Part shown: one piece after another, positions 36,442-45,270 of the stretch | Layout of the letters: each line of letters opens with the position of its first letter | How positions within the stretch are numbered: position 1 is the first letter of the stretch | NCBI RefSeq assembly: GCF_000695795.1 | Contig: NZ_JNCA01000031.1 | Coordinates: 1 to 54,720, forward strand | Direction of reading: 5' to 3' | Source of the DNA: Flavobacterium seoulense | Lineage (GTDB): Bacteria; Bacteroidota; Bacteroidia; Flavobacteriales; Flavobacteriaceae | Length of the DNA: 54,720 nucleotides | Notes under the pieces: model-generated | What the model saw: the letters and a program-made list of their open reading frames with translations, nothing else | Databases searched by the model: none | Told to the model about the DNA's origin: nothing | Made by a program: the position numbers and the translations under genes

Positions 36442-37509
36442 TTATAAATCCATTTGCGGAATTCCACCGTTTTTATTGCTTATGTAACAAGCTTCTACCA
36501 CTTTCATAGTTCCTAATACATTTTCTACGCTGGCAAATAATTCATTATCTGAACCTTCTTTGTAACGCATTAAATTTGCCATTGTTCCCACAAAAGCTTC
36601 AGGAAACCAGGAACCTTCCAGTTGTACTTTTTTCCACTCATAATTTCCAGCTTCATTTTGTACCGAGTATTCGAAAACATCTTCTAAACCAGCTGGATAG
36701 TTCATTAACAATCCCATTTTAGCTTTGATGGCTCCTTTGGTTCCTTCCCATTTAATGTAGCTTTCTTCATGTTCTGGTCCAAAATGATGATCGTGATTCG
36801 TATTAATTACGGCACGCATAGTATCACCATAATCCAGAATAATTGTAGAACGCGAAGACGATAAATCTTTTAAGGGATGTTTCCAGGTTTTAGCCAAAAC
36901 ACTTTTTGGATCACCAATAAACGAACGAATACAATCAATATAATGCACCGAGTGGAATAAAATTTCCAATCTTGGATGTACTTTAACAACAGGGAACATT
37001 TCCCAAGGTGTATTTACAGTCACTTTGAATTCCAAATCATACAATTCGCCAATAATTCCTTCATTAATCAAATGACGGGCCGCTGCCACAAATGGAGCAA
37101 ATCGCAATTGGAAATTAATAGCTCCTACCAGCTTTTTTCTTTCACAAACTTCCAGAATTTCTTTGGCTTCAGCCAAATCATTTCCCATAGGTTTCTGGAT
37201 TAAAACGGCAGCACCATCAGGCAACTGCTCTAAAATTTCAATGTATTGTTCCGGCATTACAGTAATGTCATAAACAGCATTAGCAGGAGCAGCTTTTACT
37301 GCATCAGCTACGGTTTCAAAAGCATGTGTAATTCCAAATTCGGCAGCCATAGCTTGTGCCTTTGAAAATGTTCTATTCGTAATCCCGAAAACCTCAAATC
37401 CTGCCATTTTGTAAGCAGGTAAATGTGCATCTTTTACAATTCCGCTGGCGCCAATAATAATGATTGGTTGGTTGGTTTTTGGCAGTTGTGGTTTATAAGG
37501 GATTTGCAT
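36442..37509 (-). CDS. Gfo/Idh/MocA family oxidoreductase (second copy)
   Basis: The 355-residue cytoplasmic enzyme has an NAD-binding motif GASGIVKDAHLPAY (20-33) after a 15-residue lead, and the catalytic-site lysine in QKPMG (~105-109). The C-terminal half contains the substrate domain with a conserved His (EILFHSVHYIDCIRSF). It is clearly a different subgroup from the enzyme at 6942-7985. It begins 2 bp after the SBP1 gene, so it is in the same transcript as the CoA-transferase genes and probably oxidises or reduces a pathway sugar. Confidence 0.82.
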   Translation of the reverse strand: MQIPYKPQLPKTNQPIIIIGASGIVKDAHLPAYKMAGFEVFGITNRTFSKAQAMAAEFGITHAFETVADAVKAAPANAVYDITVMPEQYIEILEQLPDGAAVLIQKPMGNDLAEAKEILEVCERKKLVGAINFQLRFAPFVAAARHLINEGIIGELYDLEFKVTVNTPWEMFPVVKVHPRLEILFHSVHYIDCIRSFIGDPKSVLAKTWKHPLKDLSSSRSTIILDYGDTMRAVINTNHDHHFGPEHEESYIKWEGTKGAIKAKMGLLMNYPAGLEDVFEYSVQNEAGNYEWKKVQLEGSWFPEAFVGTMANLMRYKEGSDNELFASVENVLGTMKVVEACYISNKNGGIPQMDL

Positions 37510-37511
37510 AA

Positions 37512-38741
37512 TTATAGTATTTTTTCAATTTCGATTTGTGTGTTTTTTAATATATCTGCCGATGGAACATTAGTCTTTAATGCCTGCAAAACCATCTGGT
37601 CTATCAGTATAGCAATATCTGGCCAAACTGTGATTTGAGGCAAAGTCAATGCGTTTTCGTGCAAACTCTCTAACTTGTGGTAATAAGGAATCGTTGCATT
37701 AATTTCTGCATCTTTCCATGTTGATTTTCTACAGCCAATTCCGCCTTCATTTGTCAATAATTTGTCGCTTTCGGCAGTGGTGGCAAATCGTAAAAAGTCG
37801 TAGGCAATTTTTTTGTTTTTGCTTCCTGATCCTATGGTGTATAACCAATATACATTTAGCGAAGCTGTTTTTCCTCCAACTGCAAAAGGCAAAGTCGTAA
37901 CATCTACTTTACCTTTTACTTTTGATTCGGCAATTACTTCACACATAGACGCAAATCCAAACCAGTTAATGGTCATTGCTCCTTCACCATTGGCGAAAGC
38001 CATTCCTGCTTCGACTGAACCAAAATCAGCCGATCCGGGATGAACAGCTGCCGTATTTTTAACAATATATCGGTAATAATCTAAGGTATCAATTGCCGCC
38101 TGAGTATTAACATTTACCTGATTTTCGGCATTTAGTAAAGAACCTCCTCTGGTCCATAAATGCAAACAAAAATCGAAAACCATGTTGTGCCCATCAGGAT
38201 AATTGGCAAAAATACAGCCGTATAAATTTTCGCCTGAACGATTAAAAAAAGTAGCTATTTGTTCGAATTCTGTCCAGGTTTTAGGTGGTGCTAACTCGTA
38301 ACCAAACTGCTTTTTGAAATTCTCTTTTTCAATTTTATCTTCGAATAAATCTTTTCTGTAAATCAAACATTCAGGGCCGTCGTGAAAAGGCAAACCATAG
38401 ATTCCTCCGTTAATTTCCTGTAAATGCAACAAGGAATTATGCCAGCCTTCAGGAAAATCCTGTGGTGCTTTTTTAGCAATATAAGGCGTTAAATCCTGAA
38501 CTGCATTGGCATGAGCCGCATCAAAAATCCAATCGGTATTGATGTGGGCAATATCCCAATTTCCTTTTTTCAAACCCTCTTCGGTAATGGTTTGTTCATA
38601 CAAATCGTGCAATTCCATTGGAACCATTTCGACTGCAATACTAATATCGTATTTTAAGCAAAAGGCATCCCATAATTTTTGTAAGGCACTTTCGAAAGGA
38701 CCAAATTTTCTAACCGCGATTCTAAATGTTGAGTTTTCCAT
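37512..38741 (-). CDS. Solute-binding-protein fold without signal peptide (SBP1)
   Basis: The 409-residue protein has the two-lobed type II fold of family 1 extracellular sugar-binding proteins: IAHINTDWIFDAAHANAVQDLTPY, GGIYGLPFHDGPECLIYRKDLF, PKTWTEFEQIATFF and GEGAMTINWFGF are diagnostic. It begins directly with the first strand (MENSTFRIAVRKFG); no signal peptide or lipobox exists. The start is fixed because the CoA-transferase stop is one base upstream (38743). No ABC permease or ATPase gene is nearby. It is therefore predicted to be cytoplasmic, as a ligand sensor, carrier or subunit acting with the CoA-transferase. This role is inference. Confidence 0.8.
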   Translation of the reverse strand: MENSTFRIAVRKFGPFESALQKLWDAFCLKYDISIAVEMVPMELHDLYEQTITEEGLKKGNWDIAHINTDWIFDAAHANAVQDLTPYIAKKAPQDFPEGWHNSLLHLQEINGGIYGLPFHDGPECLIYRKDLFEDKIEKENFKKQFGYELAPPKTWTEFEQIATFFNRSGENLYGCIFANYPDGHNMVFDFCLHLWTRGGSLLNAENQVNVNTQAAIDTLDYYRYIVKNTAAVHPGSADFGSVEAGMAFANGEGAMTINWFGFASMCEVIAESKVKGKVDVTTLPFAVGGKTASLNVYWLYTIGSGSKNKKIAYDFLRFATTAESDKLLTNEGGIGCRKSTWKDAEINATIPYYHKLESLHENALTLPQITVWPDIAILIDQMVLQALKTNVPSADILKNTQIEIEKIL

Positions 38742-38742
38742 A

Positions 38743-39879
38743 CTAAAGATTAAATTCTTTTATGATACTTTGATTGTCCTGACCTAATTTTGGAGAACCT
38801 TTACCTGAAGTAAATAATTCGCCATCAATCCTAATAGGACATCTCGTAGTTTTATAGTTGTAACCATCTGTCATTTCGACCTGCTGAACAAAGTCTAAAA
38901 CCTGAAATCCTTCTTGTGCAAAAAGTTCTTCATAGTTCAATACATTAGCGCACCAAATATCAGCTGGTTCTAAAATATTTAACCAATATTGCGAATCCTG
39001 AGTTTTTAAATGTGCTGCCAAAACTGATTTGATATCGTCTCTTAACGTAAATTTATTCTCTGGAAATTGCTTTAGTTCTTCGCAGCTAAGCAATTCAGCC
39101 AAAACAGGAATCGATCCCATAGCTAAACTCATGTAACCATTTTTGGTTTCATAAATTCCGTAAGGTGCCCCTAAATAAGCATTGGCATTATTGCTTTTTG
39201 TTCGAACAGGTAATTCACCACCATCATTAAAGAAAGTGGTAATCGTTTCAAACTGAAAATCAAACGCCGATTCCAGCATACTCACTTCTACCAACGCACC
39301 AGTATTTTGAGTTACTTTTCGGTACAAAGCTGCCAAAATTCCCTGAGCTAAATGCGCTCCTGCCAGCATGTCCACAATAGACAATCCCATAGGAACCGGA
39401 CCATCGCCTTCATTTCCTGTGAGCCATGTCAAAGCCGTTAACGATTGCAACAACAAATCCTGTCCCGGCAAATCTTTAAAAGGACCTTTTGAGCCGTAAC
39501 CGCTTATCGAAGCATACACCACATTAGGGTTTATTTTTTGTACTTCTTCATAACTTAATCCAATGCGTTCCATCACGCCTGGTCTGAAATTATGCATTAC
39601 AACATCGGCTTTAGCCAATAGTTTTTTCAATTTTGCTAATTCCTCAGGTTGTTTAAAATCGATGGCAAAGGATTCTTTGTTTCGGTTGATAGTATGAAAA
39701 ACAGAGGATTCTCCGTTCATAATCAAATCCGAAGTATATAAGGTTCTGCAAATATCTCCTGTTCCCGGTTTTTCGATTTTAATGACACGAGCACCCATAT
39801 CGGCCAAACGTAAACTTGCCGAAGGTCCTGAAAGAAACTGACTGAAATCTATTATTAAATAATCTTCTAATGGTTTCAT
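38743..39879 (-). CDS. Class III CoA-transferase, CaiB/BaiF family (copy 1)
   Basis: The 378-residue protein is a complete family III CoA-transferase: GPSASLRLADMGARVIKIEKPG at the N terminus, NFRPGVMERIGLSYE, and the catalytic Asp170 in MGLSIVDMLAG, at the position of Asp169 of formyl-CoA transferase. It should move CoA between two carboxylic acids, and the enzyme is usually an interlocked dimer. It strongly resembles copy 2 (also 378 residues), so a homodimer pair or a two-subunit enzyme is possible. Its start is 77 bp after the stop of copy 2. The acceptor acid is unknown. Confidence 0.9.
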   Translation of the reverse strand: MKPLEDYLIIDFSQFLSGPSASLRLADMGARVIKIEKPGTGDICRTLYTSDLIMNGESSVFHTINRNKESFAIDFKQPEELAKLKKLLAKADVVMHNFRPGVMERIGLSYEEVQKINPNVVYASISGYGSKGPFKDLPGQDLLLQSLTALTWLTGNEGDGPVPMGLSIVDMLAGAHLAQGILAALYRKVTQNTGALVEVSMLESAFDFQFETITTFFNDGGELPVRTKSNNANAYLGAPYGIYETKNGYMSLAMGSIPVLAELLSCEELKQFPENKFTLRDDIKSVLAAHLKTQDSQYWLNILEPADIWCANVLNYEELFAQEGFQVLDFVQQVEMTDGYNYKTTRCPIRIDGELFTSGKGSPKLGQDNQSIIKEFNL

Positions 39880-39956
39880 TTTTGTTTAATCGTTTTAACT
39901 GTTTAATTGATTAATCGTTTAATTGGTTTGTGATAATTACAAAACAAATAAACAAA

Positions 39957-41093
39957 TCAACGAATAAACTCTTTTTTTATAACATCATTCTGTTCTCCTA
40001 CTTTTGGTGCCGCCTTAGTGCTGGTCAAAATTTTTCCATCTAACTGAATTGGACTTCTGGTAGTAACAATTTTTTTATAATCTGAATTTTCAATTGTTTG
40101 CTTCATTGGCATACCAAAATCAATAGTATCCAAATCCTGATAATTCAATACTTTTCCACACCAAACACCTTTTCCAATCAATAAATCCAACCAATGATCG
40201 GTTGGTTTTTGAATAATGCGTTCGCTTAAAAGTGTTCTAATTTCATCACGGAATTCAAACCAAAGATGTTTTTCACGGTATTTTTCCAAGTTCACTTCGA
40301 GCAATTCGCTAATATACATTAAATCGCCCATAGCAAGCGAAAGATAGCCGTCCTGTGTTTTATACACACCATAAGGCGCACTTAAAAATGCATGCGCACT
40401 TCCGGCAACATCACCTCTTTTTTGCAATTGTCCACCATCGTTTAAGTACGAAGTGATAGCTTCAAATTGTACATCTAATATTGATTCGATCAAACTCACT
40501 TCGACCAAAACCCCTTTATTCGTTTTAGCTCTTTTTAATAAAGCTGCCAAAAGTCCTTGTACCAAATGATTTCCGCACATAATATCGGCAGTTGATAATC
40601 CAAAAGGAACCGGTCCCTGACTATCGCGTCCGCTTAACCACGTTAATCCTGATAAAGATTGTACTAATAAATCCTGTCCCGGTTTTTTAGCCCAAGGTCC
40701 TTCTTCTCCATAACCCGAAACTACGCCGTAAATAATCTTTGGATTGATGGCGATTGCATCTTCAAAAGCCAGTCCTATCTTATCCATAACACCCGGTCTA
40801 AAATTATGCGTCATGATATCAGCCTTAGTGATCAAACGTTTGACCAACTCTAAATCAGAAGGATTTTTTAAGTCCGCTGCAAACGAATCTTTATTTCTGT
40901 TGATGGTATGAAACAGTAAGCTGCTCTCATCTACAAACAGATCTTTAATACTTAATTGACGACAGGCTTCTCCTTTTACAGGTCTTTCGATTTTGATCAC
41001 TCTTGCTCCTAAATCAGCCAGTTTTAATCCAGCCGAAGGCCCTGCCAAAAACTGGCAAAACTCTAAAACCACTAAGCCTTCTAAAGGTCTCAT
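39957..41093 (-). CDS. Class III CoA-transferase, CaiB/BaiF family (copy 2)
   Basis: The 378-residue paralogue of the gene at 38743 has GPSAGLKLADLGARVIKIERP, NFRPGVMDKIGLAFE, and catalytic Asp170 in FGLSTADIMCG. The two proteins are alike from end to end, which suggests a recent duplication or the two halves of one heteromeric enzyme. It overlaps the upstream SBP2 gene by 4 bases (ATGA at 41090-41093), so the pair is translationally coupled. Each CoA-transferase gene therefore has an SBP-fold partner in direct coupling. Confidence 0.9.
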   Translation of the reverse strand: MRPLEGLVVLEFCQFLAGPSAGLKLADLGARVIKIERPVKGEACRQLSIKDLFVDESSLLFHTINRNKDSFAADLKNPSDLELVKRLITKADIMTHNFRPGVMDKIGLAFEDAIAINPKIIYGVVSGYGEEGPWAKKPGQDLLVQSLSGLTWLSGRDSQGPVPFGLSTADIMCGNHLVQGLLAALLKRAKTNKGVLVEVSLIESILDVQFEAITSYLNDGGQLQKRGDVAGSAHAFLSAPYGVYKTQDGYLSLAMGDLMYISELLEVNLEKYREKHLWFEFRDEIRTLLSERIIQKPTDHWLDLLIGKGVWCGKVLNYQDLDTIDFGMPMKQTIENSDYKKIVTTRSPIQLDGKILTSTKAAPKVGEQNDVIKKEFIR

Positions 41094-42238
41094 ACTGTTT
41101 CTGGCTTAAGGGATTTTACATATAATGCATCCATTGCTCTCAAAACTGCAATTTCGTCTCCGCCATTCATCAAATAATCACGTACCAAATCTCCGGCATG
41201 ATCCTGGAAATACATGTGCCCTGAATATCTCGGACGCAAGAAAGCACGCTCTAAAGCCGGTAAGGTATTTTTGAAATAATCATGAGTGATTCCGTTAATT
41301 CGTTCGCTTTTCCATGCCTGTAAATGTCCCGGTTGTCCACCATTGTCTGCAAAAATATTTTGCTGAACATGAGAAGAACCTGTGAATTCAGCATATTTCA
41401 AAGCTTCAGGAAGATTTTCACTGAAAGAAGAAACTGCTAAACCTGTTCCACCTAATGAACTGATCATTGACTGATCGTTTAATTTCACTAAGTCATAAAA
41501 ATGAAGTAAATGTTTGCTGTAGCCAATTCTTGAATAATTAGAATAACCGTAAGCAAATGGGCAATAAGCAATTTCATCAGTATTCACCATTGCCTCATAC
41601 ACCTGAATTGGGTTTCTGTTAAAATTAGCCGGATCCATTAATTGGGCTAATTCGCGGTGCATTTGCAAAGCTTTAATTCCTGTTTCATCAGAAATAACGG
41701 TTTCCTGCGATTGAAAAGGAGCTTCGCCTAAACTACAACAGAAAGAATAAAAAGTCATCAATGAATCTACCGGAATTCCAGCAAAAGCAACCAATCCTTT
41801 TTTGGCTAAAGCCAATAAATCTTCATAAGTTTCAGGAACTTTGAATCCGTTTTTTTCTAAAATATCTAAACGGGCAGCAGCAACCGGTGTAGCCGCATCA
41901 ATAGGCAAAGCCCACAATTTGTTATGAAAAACATAACTCTCGTATGATTTACCTACCGTATTTACTTCCTGATCTTTAATATATTCAGCCGAAAAATGAT
42001 CTGACAAAGGCATAATCGTATTGGTAGCTGCACCAAAACCTGTCCATGGATGATCAATAACCAATAAATCAAATCGTTTTGCTAAATCTTCTATCGAAGC
42101 ATCGGCAAATTCCTGTAAGCTTCTTTTTTCCCAACTAATTTCTACATCTGGATACAGCTCAGTAAAACGCTGAGAAGTGGCAACCATTGGCAAAAGCCCT
42201 CTTGTATGGTTCCATGTAATCCCTTTCAATTTCTTCAT
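41090..42238 (-). CDS. Solute-binding-protein fold without signal peptide (SBP2)
   Basis: The 382-residue protein of the family 1 sugar-binding-protein fold (GITWNHTRGLLPMVATSQRF, FDLLVIDHPWTGFG, KLWALPIDAATPVAAARLDIL, VPETYEDLLALAKKGL) starts at MKKLKGITW, directly at strand 1. An in-frame stop a few codons upstream of the start rules out a longer version with a signal peptide. It is therefore cytoplasmic by prediction. Its four-base overlap with CoA-transferase copy 2 suggests a physical or regulatory link. It differs from SBP1 in sequence and length. Confidence 0.82.
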   Translation of the reverse strand: MKKLKGITWNHTRGLLPMVATSQRFTELYPDVEISWEKRSLQEFADASIEDLAKRFDLLVIDHPWTGFGAATNTIMPLSDHFSAEYIKDQEVNTVGKSYESYVFHNKLWALPIDAATPVAAARLDILEKNGFKVPETYEDLLALAKKGLVAFAGIPVDSLMTFYSFCCSLGEAPFQSQETVISDETGIKALQMHRELAQLMDPANFNRNPIQVYEAMVNTDEIAYCPFAYGYSNYSRIGYSKHLLHFYDLVKLNDQSMISSLGGTGLAVSSFSENLPEALKYAEFTGSSHVQQNIFADNGGQPGHLQAWKSERINGITHDYFKNTLPALERAFLRPRYSGHMYFQDHAGDLVRDYLMNGGDEIAVLRAMDALYVKSLKPETV

Positions 42239-42325
42239 CTTTGTTCTATTCCTTTTTTAATTTTTTCGAAAATAATTTTCCGAAAACAAAACTAATGTTT
42301 TTTTTAAGTATTATTTATAAATTTT

Positions 42326-42380
42326 AAAACGGTTCTCAATAGACTTCGTTATAAAACTACTATTTATTGAAAACCGTTTT
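42326..42380 (-). terminator. Terminator after the isomerase-like gene
   Basis: AAAACGGTT (42326-42334) pairs with AACCGTTTT (42372-42380), extended by TCAATA/TATTGA with one mismatch between. T/A-rich sequence follows on the minus strand. It may allow partial readthrough into the SBP2 gene. Confidence 0.6.
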
Positions 42381-42386
42381 TTATGA

Positions 42387-43985
42387 TTATAAGGCTACGT
42401 CACCACAAAAATGAACCTGAATTCCTAATTCCTGTAAGGCTGAAGCTTTAATTCGGCACAATTTGTTAGCTTCAGTTTCATTTTCGGCGTAGACCACATG
42501 AATATGATTTGCCTTGTGGCGTCCCATCATTTGGTCCCGACTCACACCTTTTAATGTAGCATTCATAATAGGCCATTGTGGTGTAGTCATGTTCCATCTT
42601 CGGTCTAATTCTTCTTTTGGTAAATCTACCGATTCTCCAATTCCTAAGTCGCAATGCAGCGCATCATCCATTACATAAATTCGGCTCCAGACAATCGAAC
42701 CTGGTTTGCTGACTCCTTTTACACTTCCGCCACCTAATCTAAAATACATTTCAGGTTGTCTTTCGCTCGAAGTCCCTTTGTAACCATCTACAAAATGTTC
42801 CGGAGGAGCTGCTCCACTAATTAAGAATACCCAAACAAATCCGTCAATAGTTTCATTTTTATAATATTCACCATAACGTAAATCGTGCAGCGTATTTTCT
42901 CCTTTTAATCCCAGAGAACGCCATAAATTATAAGTAACTAAGGCATCTATTCCGGCACATTCGTCTACTTCATTAAAATGAGGCAAAGCTTCATTAGCAA
43001 ACAATTCATTTCCCTCTTCGTCAAAAACCGGAGGACGATTTTGATTGTTTAACAAACCTTCAACCAAATCACTGGCAGGAACCAAATCCTTCAAGCCTTG
43101 CTGGTATTGAATTCCGATAGTGTCACAACCAAATTCAGCTGCGATTCGTACAGCTGCAATGTACATTTTGCATTGTAATAAAGTTTGGTTTCTGGTTAAT
43201 TGCGTTGCTTCGTCTGTTCCCCAGGCAAATTGCATTCCTTTATCTAATAACCATTGTAATACTGCTTCGGCTTCTTCATCTTTTACCGTTAGCATTTTTG
43301 CATAAAGTGAAGACTGAGACAATCTTTCTTTATAAATCCCTGTTGGATGCAACAAATGATCCGGAACAATGGCGTTGAACATTCCCATACAACCTTCGTC
43401 AAAAACGCCCATAATGGCTTTTTCTTTTCTAAAAGCCTTTGCAAAAGCAGTTCCTTTAGCAAATTCATCTACAGGAATAAGCGTTTTATCAAATGCTTTT
43501 ACATGACTTTCATCGGGTTGTACAGTAGCAGTTTGCAGCCAGTTTTTTAAATTCTTTTTGAAAAAATCATCACTAAAATCAACGCTCCAAAGCGTACTAT
43601 ATTGTACACCGGCTTTTGTTAATGAACCATTTAAGTTCAGCATTCCTACCAGTCCTGGCCATTCTCCGCTCCAGTTAGCTACAGTTAAAATAGGTCCCTG
43701 ATGTGTGATTAAACCTGCCAAAACATGGTGCGAATATTGCCAGACACTTTCAGCAACAATTAATGGCGCTGTTGGGTCAATGTTTTTAAAAACCTGCATT
43801 CCCATTTTTTGGCTGTCAATAAAACCGTGCTGCTTTTTTTCGTCATAAGCATGTGCTCTGATGATTTTTCCGCCGGCTTCTGCAACGGCTTCTGATAATA
43901 ATTGCTCCATTTGGGCTTGTGCATCCCAACATACCTGATTTGCCGATAAACGCAAATCGCCACTTGCTACTAAATAAATGTTCAT
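42387..43985 (-). CDS. L-fucose isomerase-like sugar isomerase
   Basis: This 532-residue cytoplasmic protein has the fucose/arabinose isomerase fold (FucI/AraA type). Features include an N-terminal domain with PTAPLIVAESVWQYSHHVLAG and TVANWSGEWPGLVGMLNLNGSL, a middle part with FGCDTIGIQYQQGLKD, and a C-terminal His-rich motif MMGRHKANHIHVV (His490, His494, His496), likely metal ligands. It is shorter than E. coli FucI (~591 residues). It would interconvert an aldose and ketose, but activity on fucose is not implied. Its promoter carries the shared AraC-linked motif. The pathway context suggests a pectin-derived sugar. Confidence 0.75.
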   Translation of the reverse strand: MNIYLVASGDLRLSANQVCWDAQAQMEQLLSEAVAEAGGKIIRAHAYDEKKQHGFIDSQKMGMQVFKNIDPTAPLIVAESVWQYSHHVLAGLITHQGPILTVANWSGEWPGLVGMLNLNGSLTKAGVQYSTLWSVDFSDDFFKKNLKNWLQTATVQPDESHVKAFDKTLIPVDEFAKGTAFAKAFRKEKAIMGVFDEGCMGMFNAIVPDHLLHPTGIYKERLSQSSLYAKMLTVKDEEAEAVLQWLLDKGMQFAWGTDEATQLTRNQTLLQCKMYIAAVRIAAEFGCDTIGIQYQQGLKDLVPASDLVEGLLNNQNRPPVFDEEGNELFANEALPHFNEVDECAGIDALVTYNLWRSLGLKGENTLHDLRYGEYYKNETIDGFVWVFLISGAAPPEHFVDGYKGTSSERQPEMYFRLGGGSVKGVSKPGSIVWSRIYVMDDALHCDLGIGESVDLPKEELDRRWNMTTPQWPIMNATLKGVSRDQMMGRHKANHIHVVYAENETEANKLCRIKASALQELGIQVHFCGDVAL

Positions 43986-44123
43986 TTCTTAAAATATTTA
44001 TAAGCAATAAAACACAAAACAGTCTGAACTTTTTTCAAACTCCTTTGTGTTATGCTTTTGATGATTACTTTTTTGTTTTTAAACTCACTGTGTTTTTTAG
44101 AAAAAACCCCGATAGTCTATTTT

Positions 44124-44193
44124 CAAATATGCTAAAAATTAGCACTTCAATCTTGTTATTTATTCGCATCTATTTATAGGATATTATCATAAA
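44124..44193 (-). promoter_or_regulatory. Activator-type promoter of the isomerase gene with shared motif
   Basis: On the minus strand the -7-like element CATATTTG (complement of 44124-44131, one mismatch) has no good -33 box. A 20-nt motif, plus-strand TTATAGGATATTATCATAAA (44174-44193), starts exactly 50 nt from that element. The symporter promoter has the same motif with one change and the same 50-nt spacing. TGCTAA-aaa-TTAGCA (44130-44144) overlaps the edge of the -7 element. Confidence 0.6.
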
Positions 44194-44198
44194 AAGCA

Positions 44199-44228
44199 TT
44201 TGTAATTGTAAAAATTACACTAATTTAG
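44199..44228 (+). promoter_or_regulatory. Promoter of the AraC gene with inverted repeat
   Basis: TTTG (44199-44202), 18 nt, TAATTTAG (44221-44228, one mismatch to TANNTTTG). A perfect inverted repeat TGTAATT-N5-AATTACA (44201-44219) fills the spacer and could be an operator. The shared 20-nt motif lies just upstream. Confidence 0.4.
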
Positions 44229-44253
44229 CAAAACCAACTTAAAACCATTGTCT

Positions 44254-45123
44254 ATGAAGCCTTTATTTCATAAAGTCCCAACAAGCATTCAAAGTTCCTT
44301 TGAGGTAAGACATGACAAAAAACCTAATTTTGGCAAGCTCTGGCATTACCATCCTGAACTCGAATTGCACTTTGTTGCTAAAGGAGAAGGTGTACGGTTT
44401 ATTGGCGATAACATTAGTAATTTCAGTTCAGGAGAAGTTATTTTACTGGGTGAAAATTTACCACATACCTGGCGTTGTCATGAAGAATATTATCAAAACA
44501 ATCCTGAACTGGATGTAGAAGCCATTGTGATTCATTTTTTGCCCGATTGTTTAGGCAAAGATTTTATAAACTTACCGGAATCTTTTATGTTGCCAAAACT
44601 ATTTGAAAAGGCAAAAAAAGGAATGATTTTTAATGGTAAAGCCAAAGAAGAACTGATGGAGCTCATGAAAAAAGCACCATATGTCAATCAGATTGACAAG
44701 TTGATTATACTTCTTACTATCTTAAAAATTTTATCAGAAACCGAAGAATATACCGAAATTACTTCTTCGCATGCTTTTTATCAATCTACTGAATCTGATT
44801 CAATCAGACTCAACAAAATATGCAGTTATACGCTTTCGAATTATAAAAAAGAGATTACGCTGAAAGAAATTGCCGCTTTTAGCAACCTGAGTGTTACTTC
44901 TTTTTGCCGTTATTTTAAGTTAATGACTAAGAAAACCTATTATGATTTTTTAATAGAAATCCGCATCAGTCATGCTTGCAGATTATTGATTGAAAATAAA
45001 ATCCCTACTGAAATGATTTGCTTTGAATGTGGTTTTAATAACGTATCTAATTTTTACCGACATTTCAAGAAAGTAGCGGGAATTACCCCTATGGAATACA
45101 AGAAAAGGTATTTATCAAATTAA
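44254..45123 (+). CDS. AraC-family regulator of the catabolic cluster
   Basis: The protein of ~289 residues starts best at ATG 44254 (MKPLFHKVP); a TTG six bases upstream is a poor alternative. The N-terminal cupin sensor has HYHPELELHFVAKGEGVRFIG and VILLGENLPHTW. The C-terminal double HTH includes IAAFSNLSVTSFCRYFKLMTKKT and CFECGFNNVSNFYRHFKKVAGITPMEYK. It is transcribed divergently from the isomerase gene and is the only regulator in the cluster, so it is the best candidate to bind the shared 20-nt motif. The inducer is probably a pathway sugar. Confidence 0.9.
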   Translation: MKPLFHKVPTSIQSSFEVRHDKKPNFGKLWHYHPELELHFVAKGEGVRFIGDNISNFSSGEVILLGENLPHTWRCHEEYYQNNPELDVEAIVIHFLPDCLGKDFINLPESFMLPKLFEKAKKGMIFNGKAKEELMELMKKAPYVNQIDKLIILLTILKILSETEEYTEITSSHAFYQSTESDSIRLNKICSYTLSNYKKEITLKEIAAFSNLSVTSFCRYFKLMTKKTYYDFLIEIRISHACRLLIENKIPTEMICFECGFNNVSNFYRHFKKVAGITPMEYKKRYLSN

Positions 45124-45133
45124 GTTAAGCTAG

Positions 45134-45270
45134 TTTTTAACCACAAAGAGCACAAAGGTTTTCGCAAAGTTCACAAAGAAATTTTCACCATGTAAGACAT
45201 ATAAGTTTTTTATCTGCTAGAACTATTTAAAAGTTCTTATAAGCTGTTTTCATAAATGAAAATAAAAGAA
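45134..45270. repeat. Intergenic direct repeat, copy 1
   Basis: Starts TTTTTAACCACAAAGAGCAC and ends near CATAAATGAAAATAAAAG. It is similar over ~135 bp to 45405-45538. It has no ORF, and resembles non-coding repeats scattered in Flavobacterium genomes. Confidence 0.6.

Noticed and set aside
37512..42238. ABC sugar importer encoded by the solute-binding-protein genes
   Set aside because: No permease or ATP-binding genes occur in the cluster and neither binding protein has a signal peptide. Transport is more likely by the FucP and sodium symporters.
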